Below, piece after piece: positions 22,579 through 32,685 of a stretch of DNA of 64,000 nt. Position numbers and translations under genes: made by a program. The stretch's first letter is position 1, and the number at the start of each line of letters is the position of its first letter. The notes beneath the pieces were generated by a model. It had not been told where the DNA came from and made no database searches. It saw nothing but the letters and a program-made list of their open reading frames with translations. This DNA comes from Acholoe squamosa (lineage: Eukaryota > Annelida > Polychaeta > Phyllodocida > Polynoidae). The stretch is taken from NCBI GenBank assembly GCA_949317995.1, contig OX439051.1, positions 36,521,250 through 36,585,249 of the forward strand, written 5' to 3'.

Positions 22579-24333
22579 ATGGACACCGATGAAGGCCCCC
22601 AACCTAATCAGACAGCTGAGAAGATAAGGGCCTATGAGAAGGCCATCCAAGATGCAGTTACTGCCCTAGAGACCAACAAGTCCCAGCAGGAGGAAAGGGA
22701 GAGGATCCTCAACCAACAACTGGCGGAGAGGAATGCAGCAATAGATGCTCAACAGAAGGCCATGGAAGATCAGCGGAAGTCCCTAGAGAGACAACAACAA
22801 CAGATAGCAGATCTCATGAAGATGGTATCATCCCAGACCCCACAACCTCCCACACCTGCCATCACACCTGTTGTCACACCATCTGCCTCTGGATCCAAAG
22901 ATGACATCATAATCTCCATGGTGTCCAACATGACCAAGCTCATAGACAATAAACAGCAGGACGACAGAAAGATCAGGATACATGAGGTAACAAAACCCAA
23001 AACCTTTTCACACCCATCACCACTCATGTCAACAGCATTATTCATTGATCACAAATTCCCAGAATATCTGAAGGATAAGTACAAAGTGACAGACAGTGAC
23101 ACCATGGTAACATATTTACCCAAGTACCTCGAAGGACAAGCACTAGCTTGGTTTGAATCCTTCAGGGAGAGTGCCACACCTGATATGTTGACATGGACCA
23201 ATGTAGTGAATAAATTAAAAGAGTATTTCGCTACTCGAGACAATATAATCTCAAGGACTGCACTCCGTGCACAAAAGATAGATGAACCTGTTCTAGACTA
23301 TGCATGCCATCTCAGGAAAGTGTGTAATGCCCAACGCCAGAATGATGAAACCCTAAGCAAGGCATTTACCCAAGGCATGAGGCCCTGGATCTCTGTAGCT
23401 CTTGAGAACAAGAAAATAGACTCTTTTGACCAAGCCCTAGACCTAGCCCTAGAGGTTGAGACCCAAGAGAGATCTAGGAAGGTAAGGGATGCAGAAACCA
23501 ACCCACAGCCTACTAAGAAAAAGGTCCAGGAAATCAGCACTAGTTCAGATGAAGATGTTAACCTAATGTCTAGTGCCCATGTAAGGCAACAGGAAGCTAA
23601 GGTTGCATCAAGAGACCCTACCGGTAGATACAGAGGAAATAACTATGACCCCAACTACCAATCCAATAGAGGTAGAGGTAGAGGAGGCAACAACAACAAC
23701 CGGGGGGGTCACAACAGTAGGAAAGACAACAGCTCTTCCAACTCCAACAATGGTAACTCTTCATACAGTGATAGGAGAAACAGAACCCCAAGTAATGGCA
23801 GATCCTATAATAATCAAGGATCCAACAGTAGGAGCCAGAGTCCACATAGGAACTACAACTCTGGATCCTACAACAACTCTGGATCCTACAACAACAGCCA
23901 GGGTTCAAACAACTCTGGATCCTATAATCAGGGATCCAACAGTAGGAGCCAGAGTCCACATAGGAACTACAACTCTGGATCCTACAACAACTCTGGATCC
24001 TACAACAACAGCCAGGGTTCAAACAACTCTGGATCCTATAATCAGGGATCCAACAGTAGGGGCCAGAGTCCACATAGGAACTACAACAGTGGATCCTACA
24101 ACAACAATGGCGCCTACAACAACAACCAGAAATCCAACAACTCCGGTCAATACAGCAACTCTGGTCAATATAACCAGGGTTCCAACCCACGCCAGGAGGA
24201 TTACAAACCTGACACAAGAGGTTACCAGGGGAACCAACAAAGTAACCCCCAAATACCACCTCATGTGATGGATCAAATCTCTAAGCTCCTGGTGGCAAGC
24301 ATCTCAACCACCCCACAGAACCAGGAAAACTAG
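22579..24333 (+). CDS. gag: Gag polyprotein of the retroelement
   Basis: 584 codons from the first ATG in frame (MDTDEGP). Residues about 7-80: glutamine-rich coiled coil (ERILNQQLAERNAAIDAQQK). Residues about 150-310: a Retrotrans_gag-type capsid core (YLEGQALAWFESF, DYACHLRKV, AFTQGMRPW). The C-terminal third is a low-complexity RG/N/S/G tail containing a 114-bp (38-residue) tandem repeat (copies starting about 23827, 23941, 24055). No CCHC zinc knuckle is visible; the RGG-like tail may replace it in RNA binding (inference). The same frame is open upstream to 22159 without any ATG, so a longer product from a spliced or non-AUG start is possible. It ends at TAG within a -1 frameshift signal leading into pol. 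Confidence 0.92.
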   Translation: MDTDEGPQPNQTAEKIRAYEKAIQDAVTALETNKSQQEERERILNQQLAERNAAIDAQQKAMEDQRKSLERQQQQIADLMKMVSSQTPQPPTPAITPVVTPSASGSKDDIIISMVSNMTKLIDNKQQDDRKIRIHEVTKPKTFSHPSPLMSTALFIDHKFPEYLKDKYKVTDSDTMVTYLPKYLEGQALAWFESFRESATPDMLTWTNVVNKLKEYFATRDNIISRTALRAQKIDEPVLDYACHLRKVCNAQRQNDETLSKAFTQGMRPWISVALENKKIDSFDQALDLALEVETQERSRKVRDAETNPQPTKKKVQEISTSSDEDVNLMSSAHVRQQEAKVASRDPTGRYRGNNYDPNYQSNRGRGRGGNNNNRGGHNSRKDNSSSNSNNGNSSYSDRRNRTPSNGRSYNNQGSNSRSQSPHRNYNSGSYNNSGSYNNSQGSNNSGSYNQGSNSRSQSPHRNYNSGSYNNSGSYNNSQGSNNSGSYNQGSNSRGQSPHRNYNSGSYNNNGAYNNNQKSNNSGQYSNSGQYNQGSNPRQEDYKPDTRGYQGNQQSNPQIPPHVMDQISKLLVASISTTPQNQEN

Positions 24334-24368
24334 GATGTCACAGTGCCGATGGGCCAGTGCACTGTGAC
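24324..24368 (+). promoter_or_regulatory. Programmed -1 frameshift signal, gag to pol
   Basis: pol is in the -1 frame relative to gag, with the two frames overlapping from 24285 to the gag stop. The heptamer GGAAAAC (24324-24330, read G GAA AAC in gag frame) directly precedes the TAG. After a 6-nt spacer (TAGGAT) comes a perfect 10-bp stem, GTCACAGTGC (24337-24346) with GCACTGTGAC (24359-24368), and a 12-nt loop. Layout and spacing are those of a classic -1 signal. The heptamer is not the strict X XXY YYZ form (the first slip needs a G-U mispair). Confidence 0.72.
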
Positions 24369-27300
24369 ACCCCAAATACAAACAATCAATCAGGATTAAC
24401 AAAGATCCAACCAGAGACAATTGCTAGTGCAAATCTACCATCTAACAGACAGAGACGTCCATCAGTGATACACATCACCCCACCAGATTCATCATCAAAG
24501 GATACAGGTGAGAGTACCAAGCTTTCTATTGTACTTCTTCAAAATGGCTGTATCAATGCAAATCTATATGATGTTTCAGATGTACAATGTTTGGTTGATA
24601 CAGGTGCTACTATCACCTGTGTCAGACAATCATTCCTCATGGATCTCCAAAAGAGATTCCATATCCAACTGAGGAAATCTAAAATCAACATCCATTTGGC
24701 AGATGGATCGGTGTGTCATGTTAGACATTCAGCTATGCTGAACTTTAGAATCCAAGGTGTCAGATTCCAATACCAATTTGCTGTAATACCCAACCTCACA
24801 CAGCCCGTTGTTCTCGGCACAGATTTCTTAAGCACTACAAAATCTCAAATTGAATTTAATGTTGATCCTGAACAAATTCTCAAACCCATTAGGGCAGTGA
24901 GGGATTTTACCATCCCTCCATTCTCTGAACTTGCAGTATTGGGTAAGGTCACATCTACTCAATCACTGCAAGGGAAAACTGGAGTAGTAGATAACCTCCA
25001 AAGAAATAACAATGCCCCATATCTAGTTCAAAGGGCAGCAGTAACCCCCAGGGAAAATAACAAACATCCCCTAGTGTTACTCAACACCAGCAGGCGCCCA
25101 CATAAAATCAAAAAGGGTGCCATCATAGCTCTATTTCAGGAAGTCAAGGAATCTGATTTAGAGAAACCTCAACAGGTGTCAGACACAACCCCACACACTG
25201 ATCAATCCATCTCAGCCATACGGCCTGAGGATGCAACTCAATTCAGTGACACAGACTCAGACTGTGAGTCCACATATGCTGACCCTGAACCCAACTCAAT
25301 CAGACTCTCTGAAATAGCTGCTATACAAAGTGAGGCACATGACCTCGAGCCAGAATTGGAAGAGAATGTTCCACCAAAATCTGTGCTCACATCCAAAGAT
25401 CAGCATGATAGATTAAAATCACTGCTGACCAAGTATGATGATGTATTTGTAGGAAAAGATGGAGACATTGGTGCCACACACCTGTATACACACTCAATAC
25501 ATGTAAAACCTGAGGCAGTACCATGTCATTTCCTACCATATAGACAAACACCAGAAAAACAGGCCGCAATAGGGGAAGAGTGTGAAAGGCTAGTACAACA
25601 GGGCATTCTGAGAGAATGTGCTGAAGGCCCCTGGGCTTCCAGATCCTTTTTAGTACAAAAATCATCGGGAGGCCATCGGCTCGTCACAGATTTTCGTTAT
25701 TTGAACCAGAACACGATAAATCAAGCCTTATCTACACCCCGGGCCGATGACACTCTAGACATGATAGGGTCACTCAGACCAAGAGTATTCAGTAAGCTAG
25801 ATGCCCAACAGGGATTTTTTCAAATTCCTATAAGACAGGAGGATCAGCATAAAACCGCATTCATAGCAAATGACAAAAAATATGTCTATGAAAGGATGCC
25901 GATGGGTTTAGCGACGGCACCGGCGGGATTCTGCCATCTAGTCACATTAATTCTGAACAAACTCAAGTACAAATGTGCCCTACCATACCTAGATGACATA
26001 TTGGTATTATCACCATCAATCGAACAACACTTCCATGACCTGGAAGACGTGTTCAACAGCCTAAGAGTTGGTAAACTCAAACTGAAGAAATCAAAATGTG
26101 AATACTTCATAGACAGAATAGACTTCTTGGGAATGAGAGTCACACCCATGGGACTGCAACCATCTCCCACAAAGGTGGAGTCAATCAAAACCTTCCCAAC
26201 ACCAAAATCAGTCAAAAATGTCAGATCCTTCACAGGCCTATGCCAATACTTCAAAAAGTTTATCAAAGGTTATGCCCAAATTGCTAGACCATTATATGAT
26301 CTACAGACACATCTCAAAGCATTTGTCTGGACAGAAGAGGCAGATAATGCTTTCAAAACATTAAAGCATGCCCTCTGTACCAATGCTCTTCTCAGATATC
26401 CAAACTATGAGAAAGAGTTCAGTTTGGCAACTGATGCTTCCAATGTGAGTTTAGGAGCTGTACTCTCACAGAGAGATAATGAAGGAGTGCTCAGACCAGT
26501 AGCCTTTGCAGGTAGAACCCTCTCCAAACATGAGAGAAATTACAATACCACAGAGAGAGAACTACTGGGAGTAGTGTATGGAGTATTACATTTCAGACAC
26601 TATCTAGAGACTAGACACTTCCAATTATACACAGACCATGCAGCCCTAATCCCACTACTAACCAATACAGGACTCACACATAGATGGGCCAGATGGGCTC
26701 TAGACATACAACAATTTTCATTTACCATCCAACACGTGAAAGGTGATGATAACACACCACCAGATGCTATGTCTAGAAGAGAATACCCAGACTCTGGACC
26801 CATGACTAACCCTCCACCCCCACCAAGGAGAGTTAGAGCAGCCAGTAGAACCAAGTTTGCAAAAGTAACAAAGAAAGTACCATTCAAAAGGGATGATCCA
26901 CCCAACACCATTGAAAAGCCAGAGACACCCATTAGGGGTATCTTGAAGCAATCTACACACTATGTGTTTTGCCACTGTGAGAGAGAATACTCACAACTCT
27001 TTCCAGATAATGACTTCGAGCCTATTGAATTCTCATCACTCAATCAAATGCTGAAGGCAACTCCTAAGGAGCCACCCTTCACCCCACCTGACTCAGATGA
27101 TGAAGATCCAGAAGACACAATATATGCTATTACTCAAGCAACTTCTAAATCAGTCAGATTCTTTGAACCAATGCAGGGAGAGGAAACATCAAACCATTTG
27201 TGTCCTATGACCACACGCTCAAAGACTAGAGAAATGATTCAGGAGGGCACACCAAAACCCCCCACACAATCACAAACTATTCTGAATGAGAAAAAGGTCA

Positions 27301-29087
27301 CAGGAAACAAACCTACCAAAACCCCACCTGCCAGGAAAAATGTCACAAAAGACACTGCATCTACTAAGTCAAAGAACTCTGAGACAAAGAAGAATGACAA
27401 AAAGCAAATTGTGCCTTTAAAGAAAAAGGTTGCCACTCCCATTAAGGCGAGAATAGGCCCTCCAAAGGAGCCTACACACCAAAACAAGAGTGACACACCC
27501 CAACAAAAGGCACAAGATAGGCCAATAGTCGATGAAAAAGAAAAAGAAAGAGACAGAATAAAACAACATGTGCTAGATATAAATCAACTACTGGATCAGA
27601 TTCCCGACACATCCATCTCAGGTACAAACCTTGGCTTGGAACAAAGGAAAGACAAGGACCTATTACCCCTCATACAATATCTTGAGGATGGGACCTTGCC
27701 TGCACCAAAAGCACAAGGAAACAGAATCATCAACCAAGGCCAGACATACACCTTGGTAAACGGTACATTAGTCCATATATGCCCCATAAATTGGAGAAAA
27801 ACCAATACTGTACCACTTCAAATTGTTATACCACAGCAATGGGTAACAAGTACACTACAGTATTTCCATGACTCACCTACTGGCGGCCATCTTGGTTCAA
27901 GTAGGATGCTGTCAGCACTCCGACCTAGGGTATATTGGAAGTCTATGCTAGCAGACACAACAAAATATGTTTCCACCTGCCACACATGCCTCACAGCAAA
28001 AAGGCAAGTACACTCACACAAAACACCAATGACAGTGAGAGAGTACATGACTTCACCAATGAAGTTCCTAAACCTAGACGCGGTGGGACCACTTCCCACA
28101 ACTGCCAGGGGAAACAAACATATACAAGTCTGCATAGATTATGCTACCAGATATGCAACAGCTTGGGCTACTACTGACTTAAAAGCTGAGACAACAGCAG
28201 CAGAGTTCTACAAGAATATAATTTGTCATCATGGAACACCAGCCACTCTTCAAACAGACAATGGGACATGTTATACAGGTGCAAAGTTCACAAAGTTAAC
28301 TAAACACCTCAAGATCAAACATAAATTCTCCTCACCATACAGGCCACAATCAAATGGGCTTGTAGAGAGATTCAATGCTAGCATAGGCACAGCACTCAGA
28401 GCATTCTGCTCAAGGCACCAAAACAATTGGGATTCATTTATTGAACCCATAACCTTTGCATTAAACAACACCGAATCCCAAACCACAGGATTCACCCCTT
28501 TCTTCCTACTCCATGGAAGAAACCCAGCCACCCCAATGGACTTAGGGCTGGGAATACAGGAAGACATATCCACAGTAGCAGACCATGTAGCTAACATGAT
28601 AACAAATCAAGATACCTCTAGGAGGAAAGCTATAGAAAGGGTCGCCAAGCTACAAAAGGAAAGGAAAGATAGATATGATAAGAAACTTACACCACAGGAA
28701 ATCAAGGTCACCGACATGGTGTACCTTAACATACCAAGAATCCTGACCAACACAGAGTGTAAGAAACTTCAACCCCTTTTTATGGGACCATATGTTGTAG
28801 TAGATAGACCTAGTTTGACAAGTGCCAAACTCAAAAACTTGGACACCAATCTATTGGTGGCCAGACCAGTGCACAAAGACAGACTGAAAAAGGTTATGGC
28901 TGTCAGAAACAATGAATTTGCACACAGGCTTATTCCACATGAGGCCAAATACTACAGCAAAATTGTAAGGAACAAAAATGATATCACCCTTACAAGAGAA
29001 ACCACAGGCATAGGCCCTATCAAGCCTAGGCCTGCACACCACATCCTAAGAAAGACATCTAGGTGTGGTGCAGTTTCAAGAAATTAG
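24330..29087 (+). CDS. pol: Pol polyprotein: protease, RT, RNase H, integrase
   Basis: About 1586 codons entered by frameshift; no ATG at the start. Residue numbers count from the codon at 24357. Aspartic protease: LVDTGAT (DTG 81-83). Reverse transcriptase: FSKLDAQQGFFQIP, then YLDD at 544-547. RNase H: LATDASNVSLGAVL, TERELLGVVYGVL, YTDHAAL, PDAMSR, supplying the acidic residues. A roughly 270-residue Pro/Lys-rich, apparently disordered linker separates RNase H from integrase. Integrase: HH-CC finger (GGHLG ... CHTCLTAK), catalytic D1241, D1301, E1337 (35 residues between the last two), and a GPY/F-like module (LQPLFMGPYVVVD). No chromodomain. No stop or frameshift, so it may be active. Confidence 0.96.
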   Translation, partial: LGCHSADGPVHCDTPNTNNQSGLTKIQPETIASANLPSNRQRRPSVIHITPPDSSSKDTGESTKLSIVLLQNGCINANLYDVSDVQCLVDTGATITCVRQSFLMDLQKRFHIQLRKSKINIHLADGSVCHVRHSAMLNFRIQGVRFQYQFAVIPNLTQPVVLGTDFLSTTKSQIEFNVDPEQILKPIRAVRDFTIPPFSELAVLGKVTSTQSLQGKTGVVDNLQRNNNAPYLVQRAAVTPRENNKHPLVLLNTSRRPHKIKKGAIIALFQEVKESDLEKPQQVSDTTPHTDQSISAIRPEDATQFSDTDSDCESTYADPEPNSIRLSEIAAIQSEAHDLEPELEENVPPKSVLTSKDQHDRLKSLLTKYDDVFVGKDGDIGATHLYTHSIHVKPEAVPCHFLPYRQTPEKQAAIGEECERLVQQGILRECAEGPWASRSFLVQKSSGGHRLVTDFRYLNQNTINQALSTPRADDTLDMIGSLRPRVFSKLDAQQGFFQIPIRQEDQHKTAFIANDKKYVYERMPMGLATAPAGFCHLVTLILNKLKYKCALPYLDDILVLSPSIEQHFHDLEDVFNSLRVGKLKLKKSKCEYFIDRIDFLGMRVTPMGLQPSPTKVESIKTFPTPKSVKNVRSFTGLCQYFKKFIKGYAQIARPLYDLQTHLKAFVWTEEADNAFKTLKHALCTNALLRYPNYEKEFSLATDASNVSLGAVLSQRDNEGVLRPVAFAGRTLSKHERNYNTTERELLGVVYGVLHFRHYLETRHFQLYTDHAALIPLLTNTGLTHRWARWALDIQQFSFTIQHVKGDDNTPPDAMSRREYPDSGPMTNPPPPPRRVRAASRTKFAKVTKKVPFKRDDPPNTIEKPETPIRGILKQSTHYVFCHCEREYSQLFPDNDFEPIEFSSLNQMLKATPKEPPFTPPDSDDEDPEDTIYAITQATSKSVRFFEPMQGEETSNHLCPMTTRSKTREMIQEGTPKPPTQSQTILNEKKVTGNKPTKTPPARKNVTKDTASTKSKNSETKKNDKKQIVPLKKKVATPIKARIGPPKEPTHQNKSDTPQQKAQDRPIVDEKEKERDRIKQHVLDINQLLDQIPDTSISGTNLGLEQRKDKDLLPLIQYLEDGTLPAPKAQGNRIINQGQTYTLVNGTLVHICPINWRKTNTVPLQIVIPQQWVTSTLQYFHDSPTGGHLGSSRMLSALRPRVYWKSMLADTTKYVSTCHTCLTAKRQVHSHKTPMTVREYMTSPMKFLNLDAVGPLPTTARGNKHIQVCIDYATRYATAWATTDLKAETTAAEFYKNIICHHGTPATLQTDNGTCYTGAKFTKLTKHLKIKHKFSSPYRPQSNGLVERFNASIGTALRAFCSRHQNNWDSFIEPITFALNNTESQTTGFTPFFLLHGRNPATPMDLGLGIQEDISTVADHVANMITNQDTSRRKAIERVAKLQKERKDRYDKKLTPQEIKVTDMVYLNIPRILTNTECKKLQPLFMGPYVVVDRPSLTSAKLKNLDTNLLVARPVHKDRLKKVMAVRNNEFAHRLIPHEAKYYSKIVRNKNDITLTRETTGIGPIKPRPAHHILRKTSRCGAVSRN

Positions 29088-29911
29088 AAACAAGATTGAG
29101 ATACCAAAGTCATAAGATTTTCAAAATGTATTACAAATTCTCTTCATCCACACATAAGACATGTGTGACTGATAATGAATTACTATGTATATAAAGCCAA
29201 TCGAATTTGTAAATATATCAGTAGGTTATTGCCTCTGAAAGGGTCAAAGACTGGGACCCCCCAAGTAAAGCAGACATGAAGTCTAAGAAGAGTAAGGGTA
29301 ACACAATGGAGTGTCTAAAGCCTAATCCCCACATGAAAGAGCGCGCTATGCCAACACAGCAGTCTATAGAGATCAATTGACCTTATAAGCTACACTCAGA
29401 CAACTGTCTAGACGGTCATGAATGGCTGTCCTGGATGACAGGAGGAGCTAATTACCAGTACACAGAGTACACAATAGACCCCCACAGTTGCAGACACTGG
29501 AGATCAAGGCCTTGACTCCAGAGAAACAATACCAGGCCCACAATGGATGTGGGTAGGGTAGGCTACATAAGAAGCACTGTGGACCATAGCCCACCATCAG
29601 TCTTCATCCAGCTGCAGTCTGGAACACAAGTCTACAGGACCCCACTTGGGAATTAGCCAGCCCACTTCTCCATGAGGAGAGACTGCACTAGGATAAAGAA
29701 CACACCTACTTCACCTTCAACCTGACCTTACCATTTACTGGTCAATCTCTATAGACTCACCGGACATATTGCCAAGACAGCTCAATCTTGCAAAGGTACA
29801 GTTTGAACCACTTCATTTAAAGTGTTACACCATACACTTAGACTTTACCAGCACCAAATCATTACAAATTTGACAAGACTTTAAACAGCAAACTTGCTTT
29901 ACACAAGCACC
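29088..29911 (+). other. pol-env intergenic region
   Basis: About 820 nt without a substantial open frame. The env product would need a spliced subgenomic mRNA. A possible acceptor is CTTGCAAAGGTACAG (about 29787-29801); I could not identify the donor. Confidence 0.5.
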
Positions 29912-32536
29912 ATGGGGACACTGAGAGTTTCACCCATACTGCTAACTATGCTGTTATTATATACTATTGAACCACTTACTGCAGGTTATACACCTGTGGT
30001 GAGACAAAACATAGGAGTAGTATTCAAACCTAGCCCTCAACCATTGGTCAATGGACATACAACCACAACACTGTTGTTAGCTATTCCCTACAAGATACCT
30101 CGGGCACCCGTTACCCAAGGATCCATAAGGGATAGAATACTCCAGTTGACCACTCCTACTCTACAAGATCATACCTCTGGCCAAATTATCCAACAAGCTA
30201 AGGAGCTAGACACCTTGCTGGAAATTGCAGACAAGGAGATAAATGAAACACTAGCCTCCATCAAATTGTTCTTATCCAACCCCATAAACACATTGGACAA
30301 GGCCAAAAGAGAGGCCATACTGGGTTTTCTAGCACCCCTGTTTCGCGGTGTGCTAGGCCTAGCCACAGTAGAAGATGTAAACCAAGTAATGGGACAGCTC
30401 AAGAACATAGATGAAATACTAAGAAAATTTGCTAAACAGGATCAGGAAGCAGCTAATCTCATTGAAAAGATCACAGACAGACAAGATAAGTTTGTTAAAG
30501 CATACATCCAAGATAAGAAGGTACTGGACAGCACAATCAACACCATAGGTGACACCGTCAACCTGTGGGCCTCTAACATGTCCAGGTCACTTGACTCATA
30601 TTCAAGGCACGAGAAAACTCAAAGGGAAAAAATGCAAGTATTAAATGATGCACTAATTATCATAGCAGCAAGAATGAATACAGTTCAATCACTGCAAAGG
30701 ACAAATGCAGCCCTGAGGATGCTATCATCAGGGATCCTAACCCCTGATATAGTGCCACCCTCAGACCTTGCTAGATATCTAATTGACATTAATAACAAAC
30801 TTAGGATTACACACCCTGGAGCACAAGTCGCAATTAATGACTTAGATTTCTATTATTCACAGAAGCTGACCTCATACACTTACTCAGCTCACCATATATA
30901 TATTCATCTGGACATTATAATTCAATCTACCACCTCAACCTTCAAACTGTATCAAATGATTACATCACCCATGCCTATAGACACACAGGAGACCCCCACC
31001 AGAGGAGTCACCAAATTACAAACCACAACTGAGTTTCTAGCAGTATCTTACGATGAATCATTATTTATCGAATTGGACTCAGCAGATATGCAGGCATGTG
31101 AAGGTACTACAGTAAAGGTATGCAGAGATGTAAATGGTAGAATCTATAAACACAGGCCTACATGCCCTGTAGCCATTTTTACTAACCAGGCTCAACAGAT
31201 TAAGGAACATTGCAAGTTTACAGTTTCACCACTGCAAGCACCTACCACCCATGCTATTTCCATTTCTGAAGATGAGTATCTGATCACTACTAACGAACCC
31301 CATTACTTTATCAACTGCCATGGTAAAACGTCTGAAACTCGGAAGGCCCAGTTCTACTCAATCATAGGTGTACCCTGTGGGTGCACGATCAGTGTAGGAG
31401 AATTTTCTCTTCCAAACACAAGGTTGCCCTGTAACTCAACCTTATCATTTCATTACATTCTCAAGACAATTAATTTACCATTCATGGCAGCACTTAACAA
31501 AATTTCTGAAACCAAACCAGATGAAAGAGAGAATCTTCCAAATTTCCCAGTAGTGAACCTTTCTAGAACCTTAGAAAAACTACAGGAAAATCCAATCATG
31601 GATGATATTACTCAACTAAATTTAGAGCCCTTTGCCAAAACAGTATTAAAAGATGCCTCCAACCTTAATAAGGAAATGGAAACGCGCTACGAGGAATCAT
31701 ACCTACGTCGAGTTACAGAGCATCCAATCTTCCAAAGCTTAGCACTCATCCTAGGGATATCAGCTCACATTTTTATAGTATACATACTACTCAAATTATA
31801 CAGACTAGGAGGGACTGTAGCCTACCTGCCTACAGCCAAAGCATTCAGACTAGTCACCGAGCTGCCCCTACACAAATTGCTCCCAGAGGAGAATCCTACC
31901 AAACTAACCCCTACAGAGGAAACCCACACCCCTTTCCTCACAATTCAGGAAACCCACACCCTGATAATTGCTATATTATTCACCCTGACCATTTACTCAG
32001 CCTACAGAATAATGAAGTACCTTAAGAAATTCGCACAGACACACTGTGGCAAGAAAAATGTGGCCAAGCGCACAAACCCCACAATATATTTTAAAATATA
32101 TTGTGGAGACTCAAACTTCGCGCTACCCTTGAGGCCAATACCACATGAATTTGATGAGATTAAATCAGCAGCTGCCCCTACCTATAAGGATATAGTGGTT
32201 AAAACCTTCCCACTACCTAAGGCTATATTTACCTGGAATGGACCAGCAGTTATAACAACACAGAGAGGAGAATTTGCTTATCACCTCCCTCAGGTGATAC
32301 ACCTACCTTGGCGCACTAGGTTCAGCACTATACCAGCCCTTAAAAACAAAGGACTGTACTACTCCATGCTTCTCCAGAATGATTGTGGCACCAGCCCGGT
32401 GACCATGACAGCACTGGAAAATACAACAGATATAATTATTGACGAACAACAGGAGGAGACCGCAAGGTCAAACATGCAGACTATTGCTAATTTTCTAAAC
32501 CACCAGCCCTCCCCGGTGACTGTGGAAACAGCCTAG
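29912..32536 (+). CDS. env: Envelope-like glycoprotein, F type
   Basis: 874 codons from the ATG in CACCATGG, preferred over the longer open frame because of the strong Kozak context and because a signal peptide (LLTMLLLYTIEPLTA) follows at once. A basic KAKR at residues 130-133 is followed by a hydrophobic, glycine-containing stretch (ILGFLAPLFRGVLGLAT), the layout of a cleavage site plus fusion peptide in baculovirus F and insect errantivirus Env proteins. Then coiled-coil-prone sequence, a Cys-rich region (about 400-530) and a membrane span (about residues 608-632, LALILGISAHIFIVYILL). Unusually, about 240 residues follow, with a second hydrophobic segment (LIIAILFTLTIYSAY). The frame is uninterrupted. 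Family call is from architecture, not a search. Confidence 0.85.
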   Translation: MGTLRVSPILLTMLLLYTIEPLTAGYTPVVRQNIGVVFKPSPQPLVNGHTTTTLLLAIPYKIPRAPVTQGSIRDRILQLTTPTLQDHTSGQIIQQAKELDTLLEIADKEINETLASIKLFLSNPINTLDKAKREAILGFLAPLFRGVLGLATVEDVNQVMGQLKNIDEILRKFAKQDQEAANLIEKITDRQDKFVKAYIQDKKVLDSTINTIGDTVNLWASNMSRSLDSYSRHEKTQREKMQVLNDALIIIAARMNTVQSLQRTNAALRMLSSGILTPDIVPPSDLARYLIDINNKLRITHPGAQVAINDLDFYYSQKLTSYTYSAHHIYIHLDIIIQSTTSTFKLYQMITSPMPIDTQETPTRGVTKLQTTTEFLAVSYDESLFIELDSADMQACEGTTVKVCRDVNGRIYKHRPTCPVAIFTNQAQQIKEHCKFTVSPLQAPTTHAISISEDEYLITTNEPHYFINCHGKTSETRKAQFYSIIGVPCGCTISVGEFSLPNTRLPCNSTLSFHYILKTINLPFMAALNKISETKPDERENLPNFPVVNLSRTLEKLQENPIMDDITQLNLEPFAKTVLKDASNLNKEMETRYEESYLRRVTEHPIFQSLALILGISAHIFIVYILLKLYRLGGTVAYLPTAKAFRLVTELPLHKLLPEENPTKLTPTEETHTPFLTIQETHTLIIAILFTLTIYSAYRIMKYLKKFAQTHCGKKNVAKRTNPTIYFKIYCGDSNFALPLRPIPHEFDEIKSAAAPTYKDIVVKTFPLPKAIFTWNGPAVITTQRGEFAYHLPQVIHLPWRTRFSTIPALKNKGLYYSMLLQNDCGTSPVTMTALENTTDIIIDEQQEETARSNMQTIANFLNHQPSPVTVETA

Positions 32537-32622
32537 ACTGCCCACAGCCTAGGCTGCCCCCAGTCCACCACCAGGAGACAACACATCAGAGACAGTATTC
32601 AGAACTTTTCGGACAATTTGCC

Positions 32623-32638
32623 GGCCCTGAAAAGGGCC
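32623..32638. terminator. GC-rich hairpin with GAAA loop between convergent genes
   Basis: GGCCCT-GAAA-AGGGCC, a perfect 6-bp stem closed by a GNRA-type tetraloop on the plus strand. It lies between the env stop (32536) and the stop of the antisense ORF (32686). A role in 3'-end formation is inference; eukaryotes do not use simple hairpin terminators. Confidence 0.35.
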
Positions 32639-32685
32639 TTCTGGATGGCGGGTTTTTACACCCTAGGTTTCAGTCAGTCGGGATC

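Noticed and set aside
23603-24268. 221-codon and 213-codon frames overlapping gag on both strands
   Set aside because: Alternate frames of gag's 114-bp tandem repeats and biased composition; no domain.
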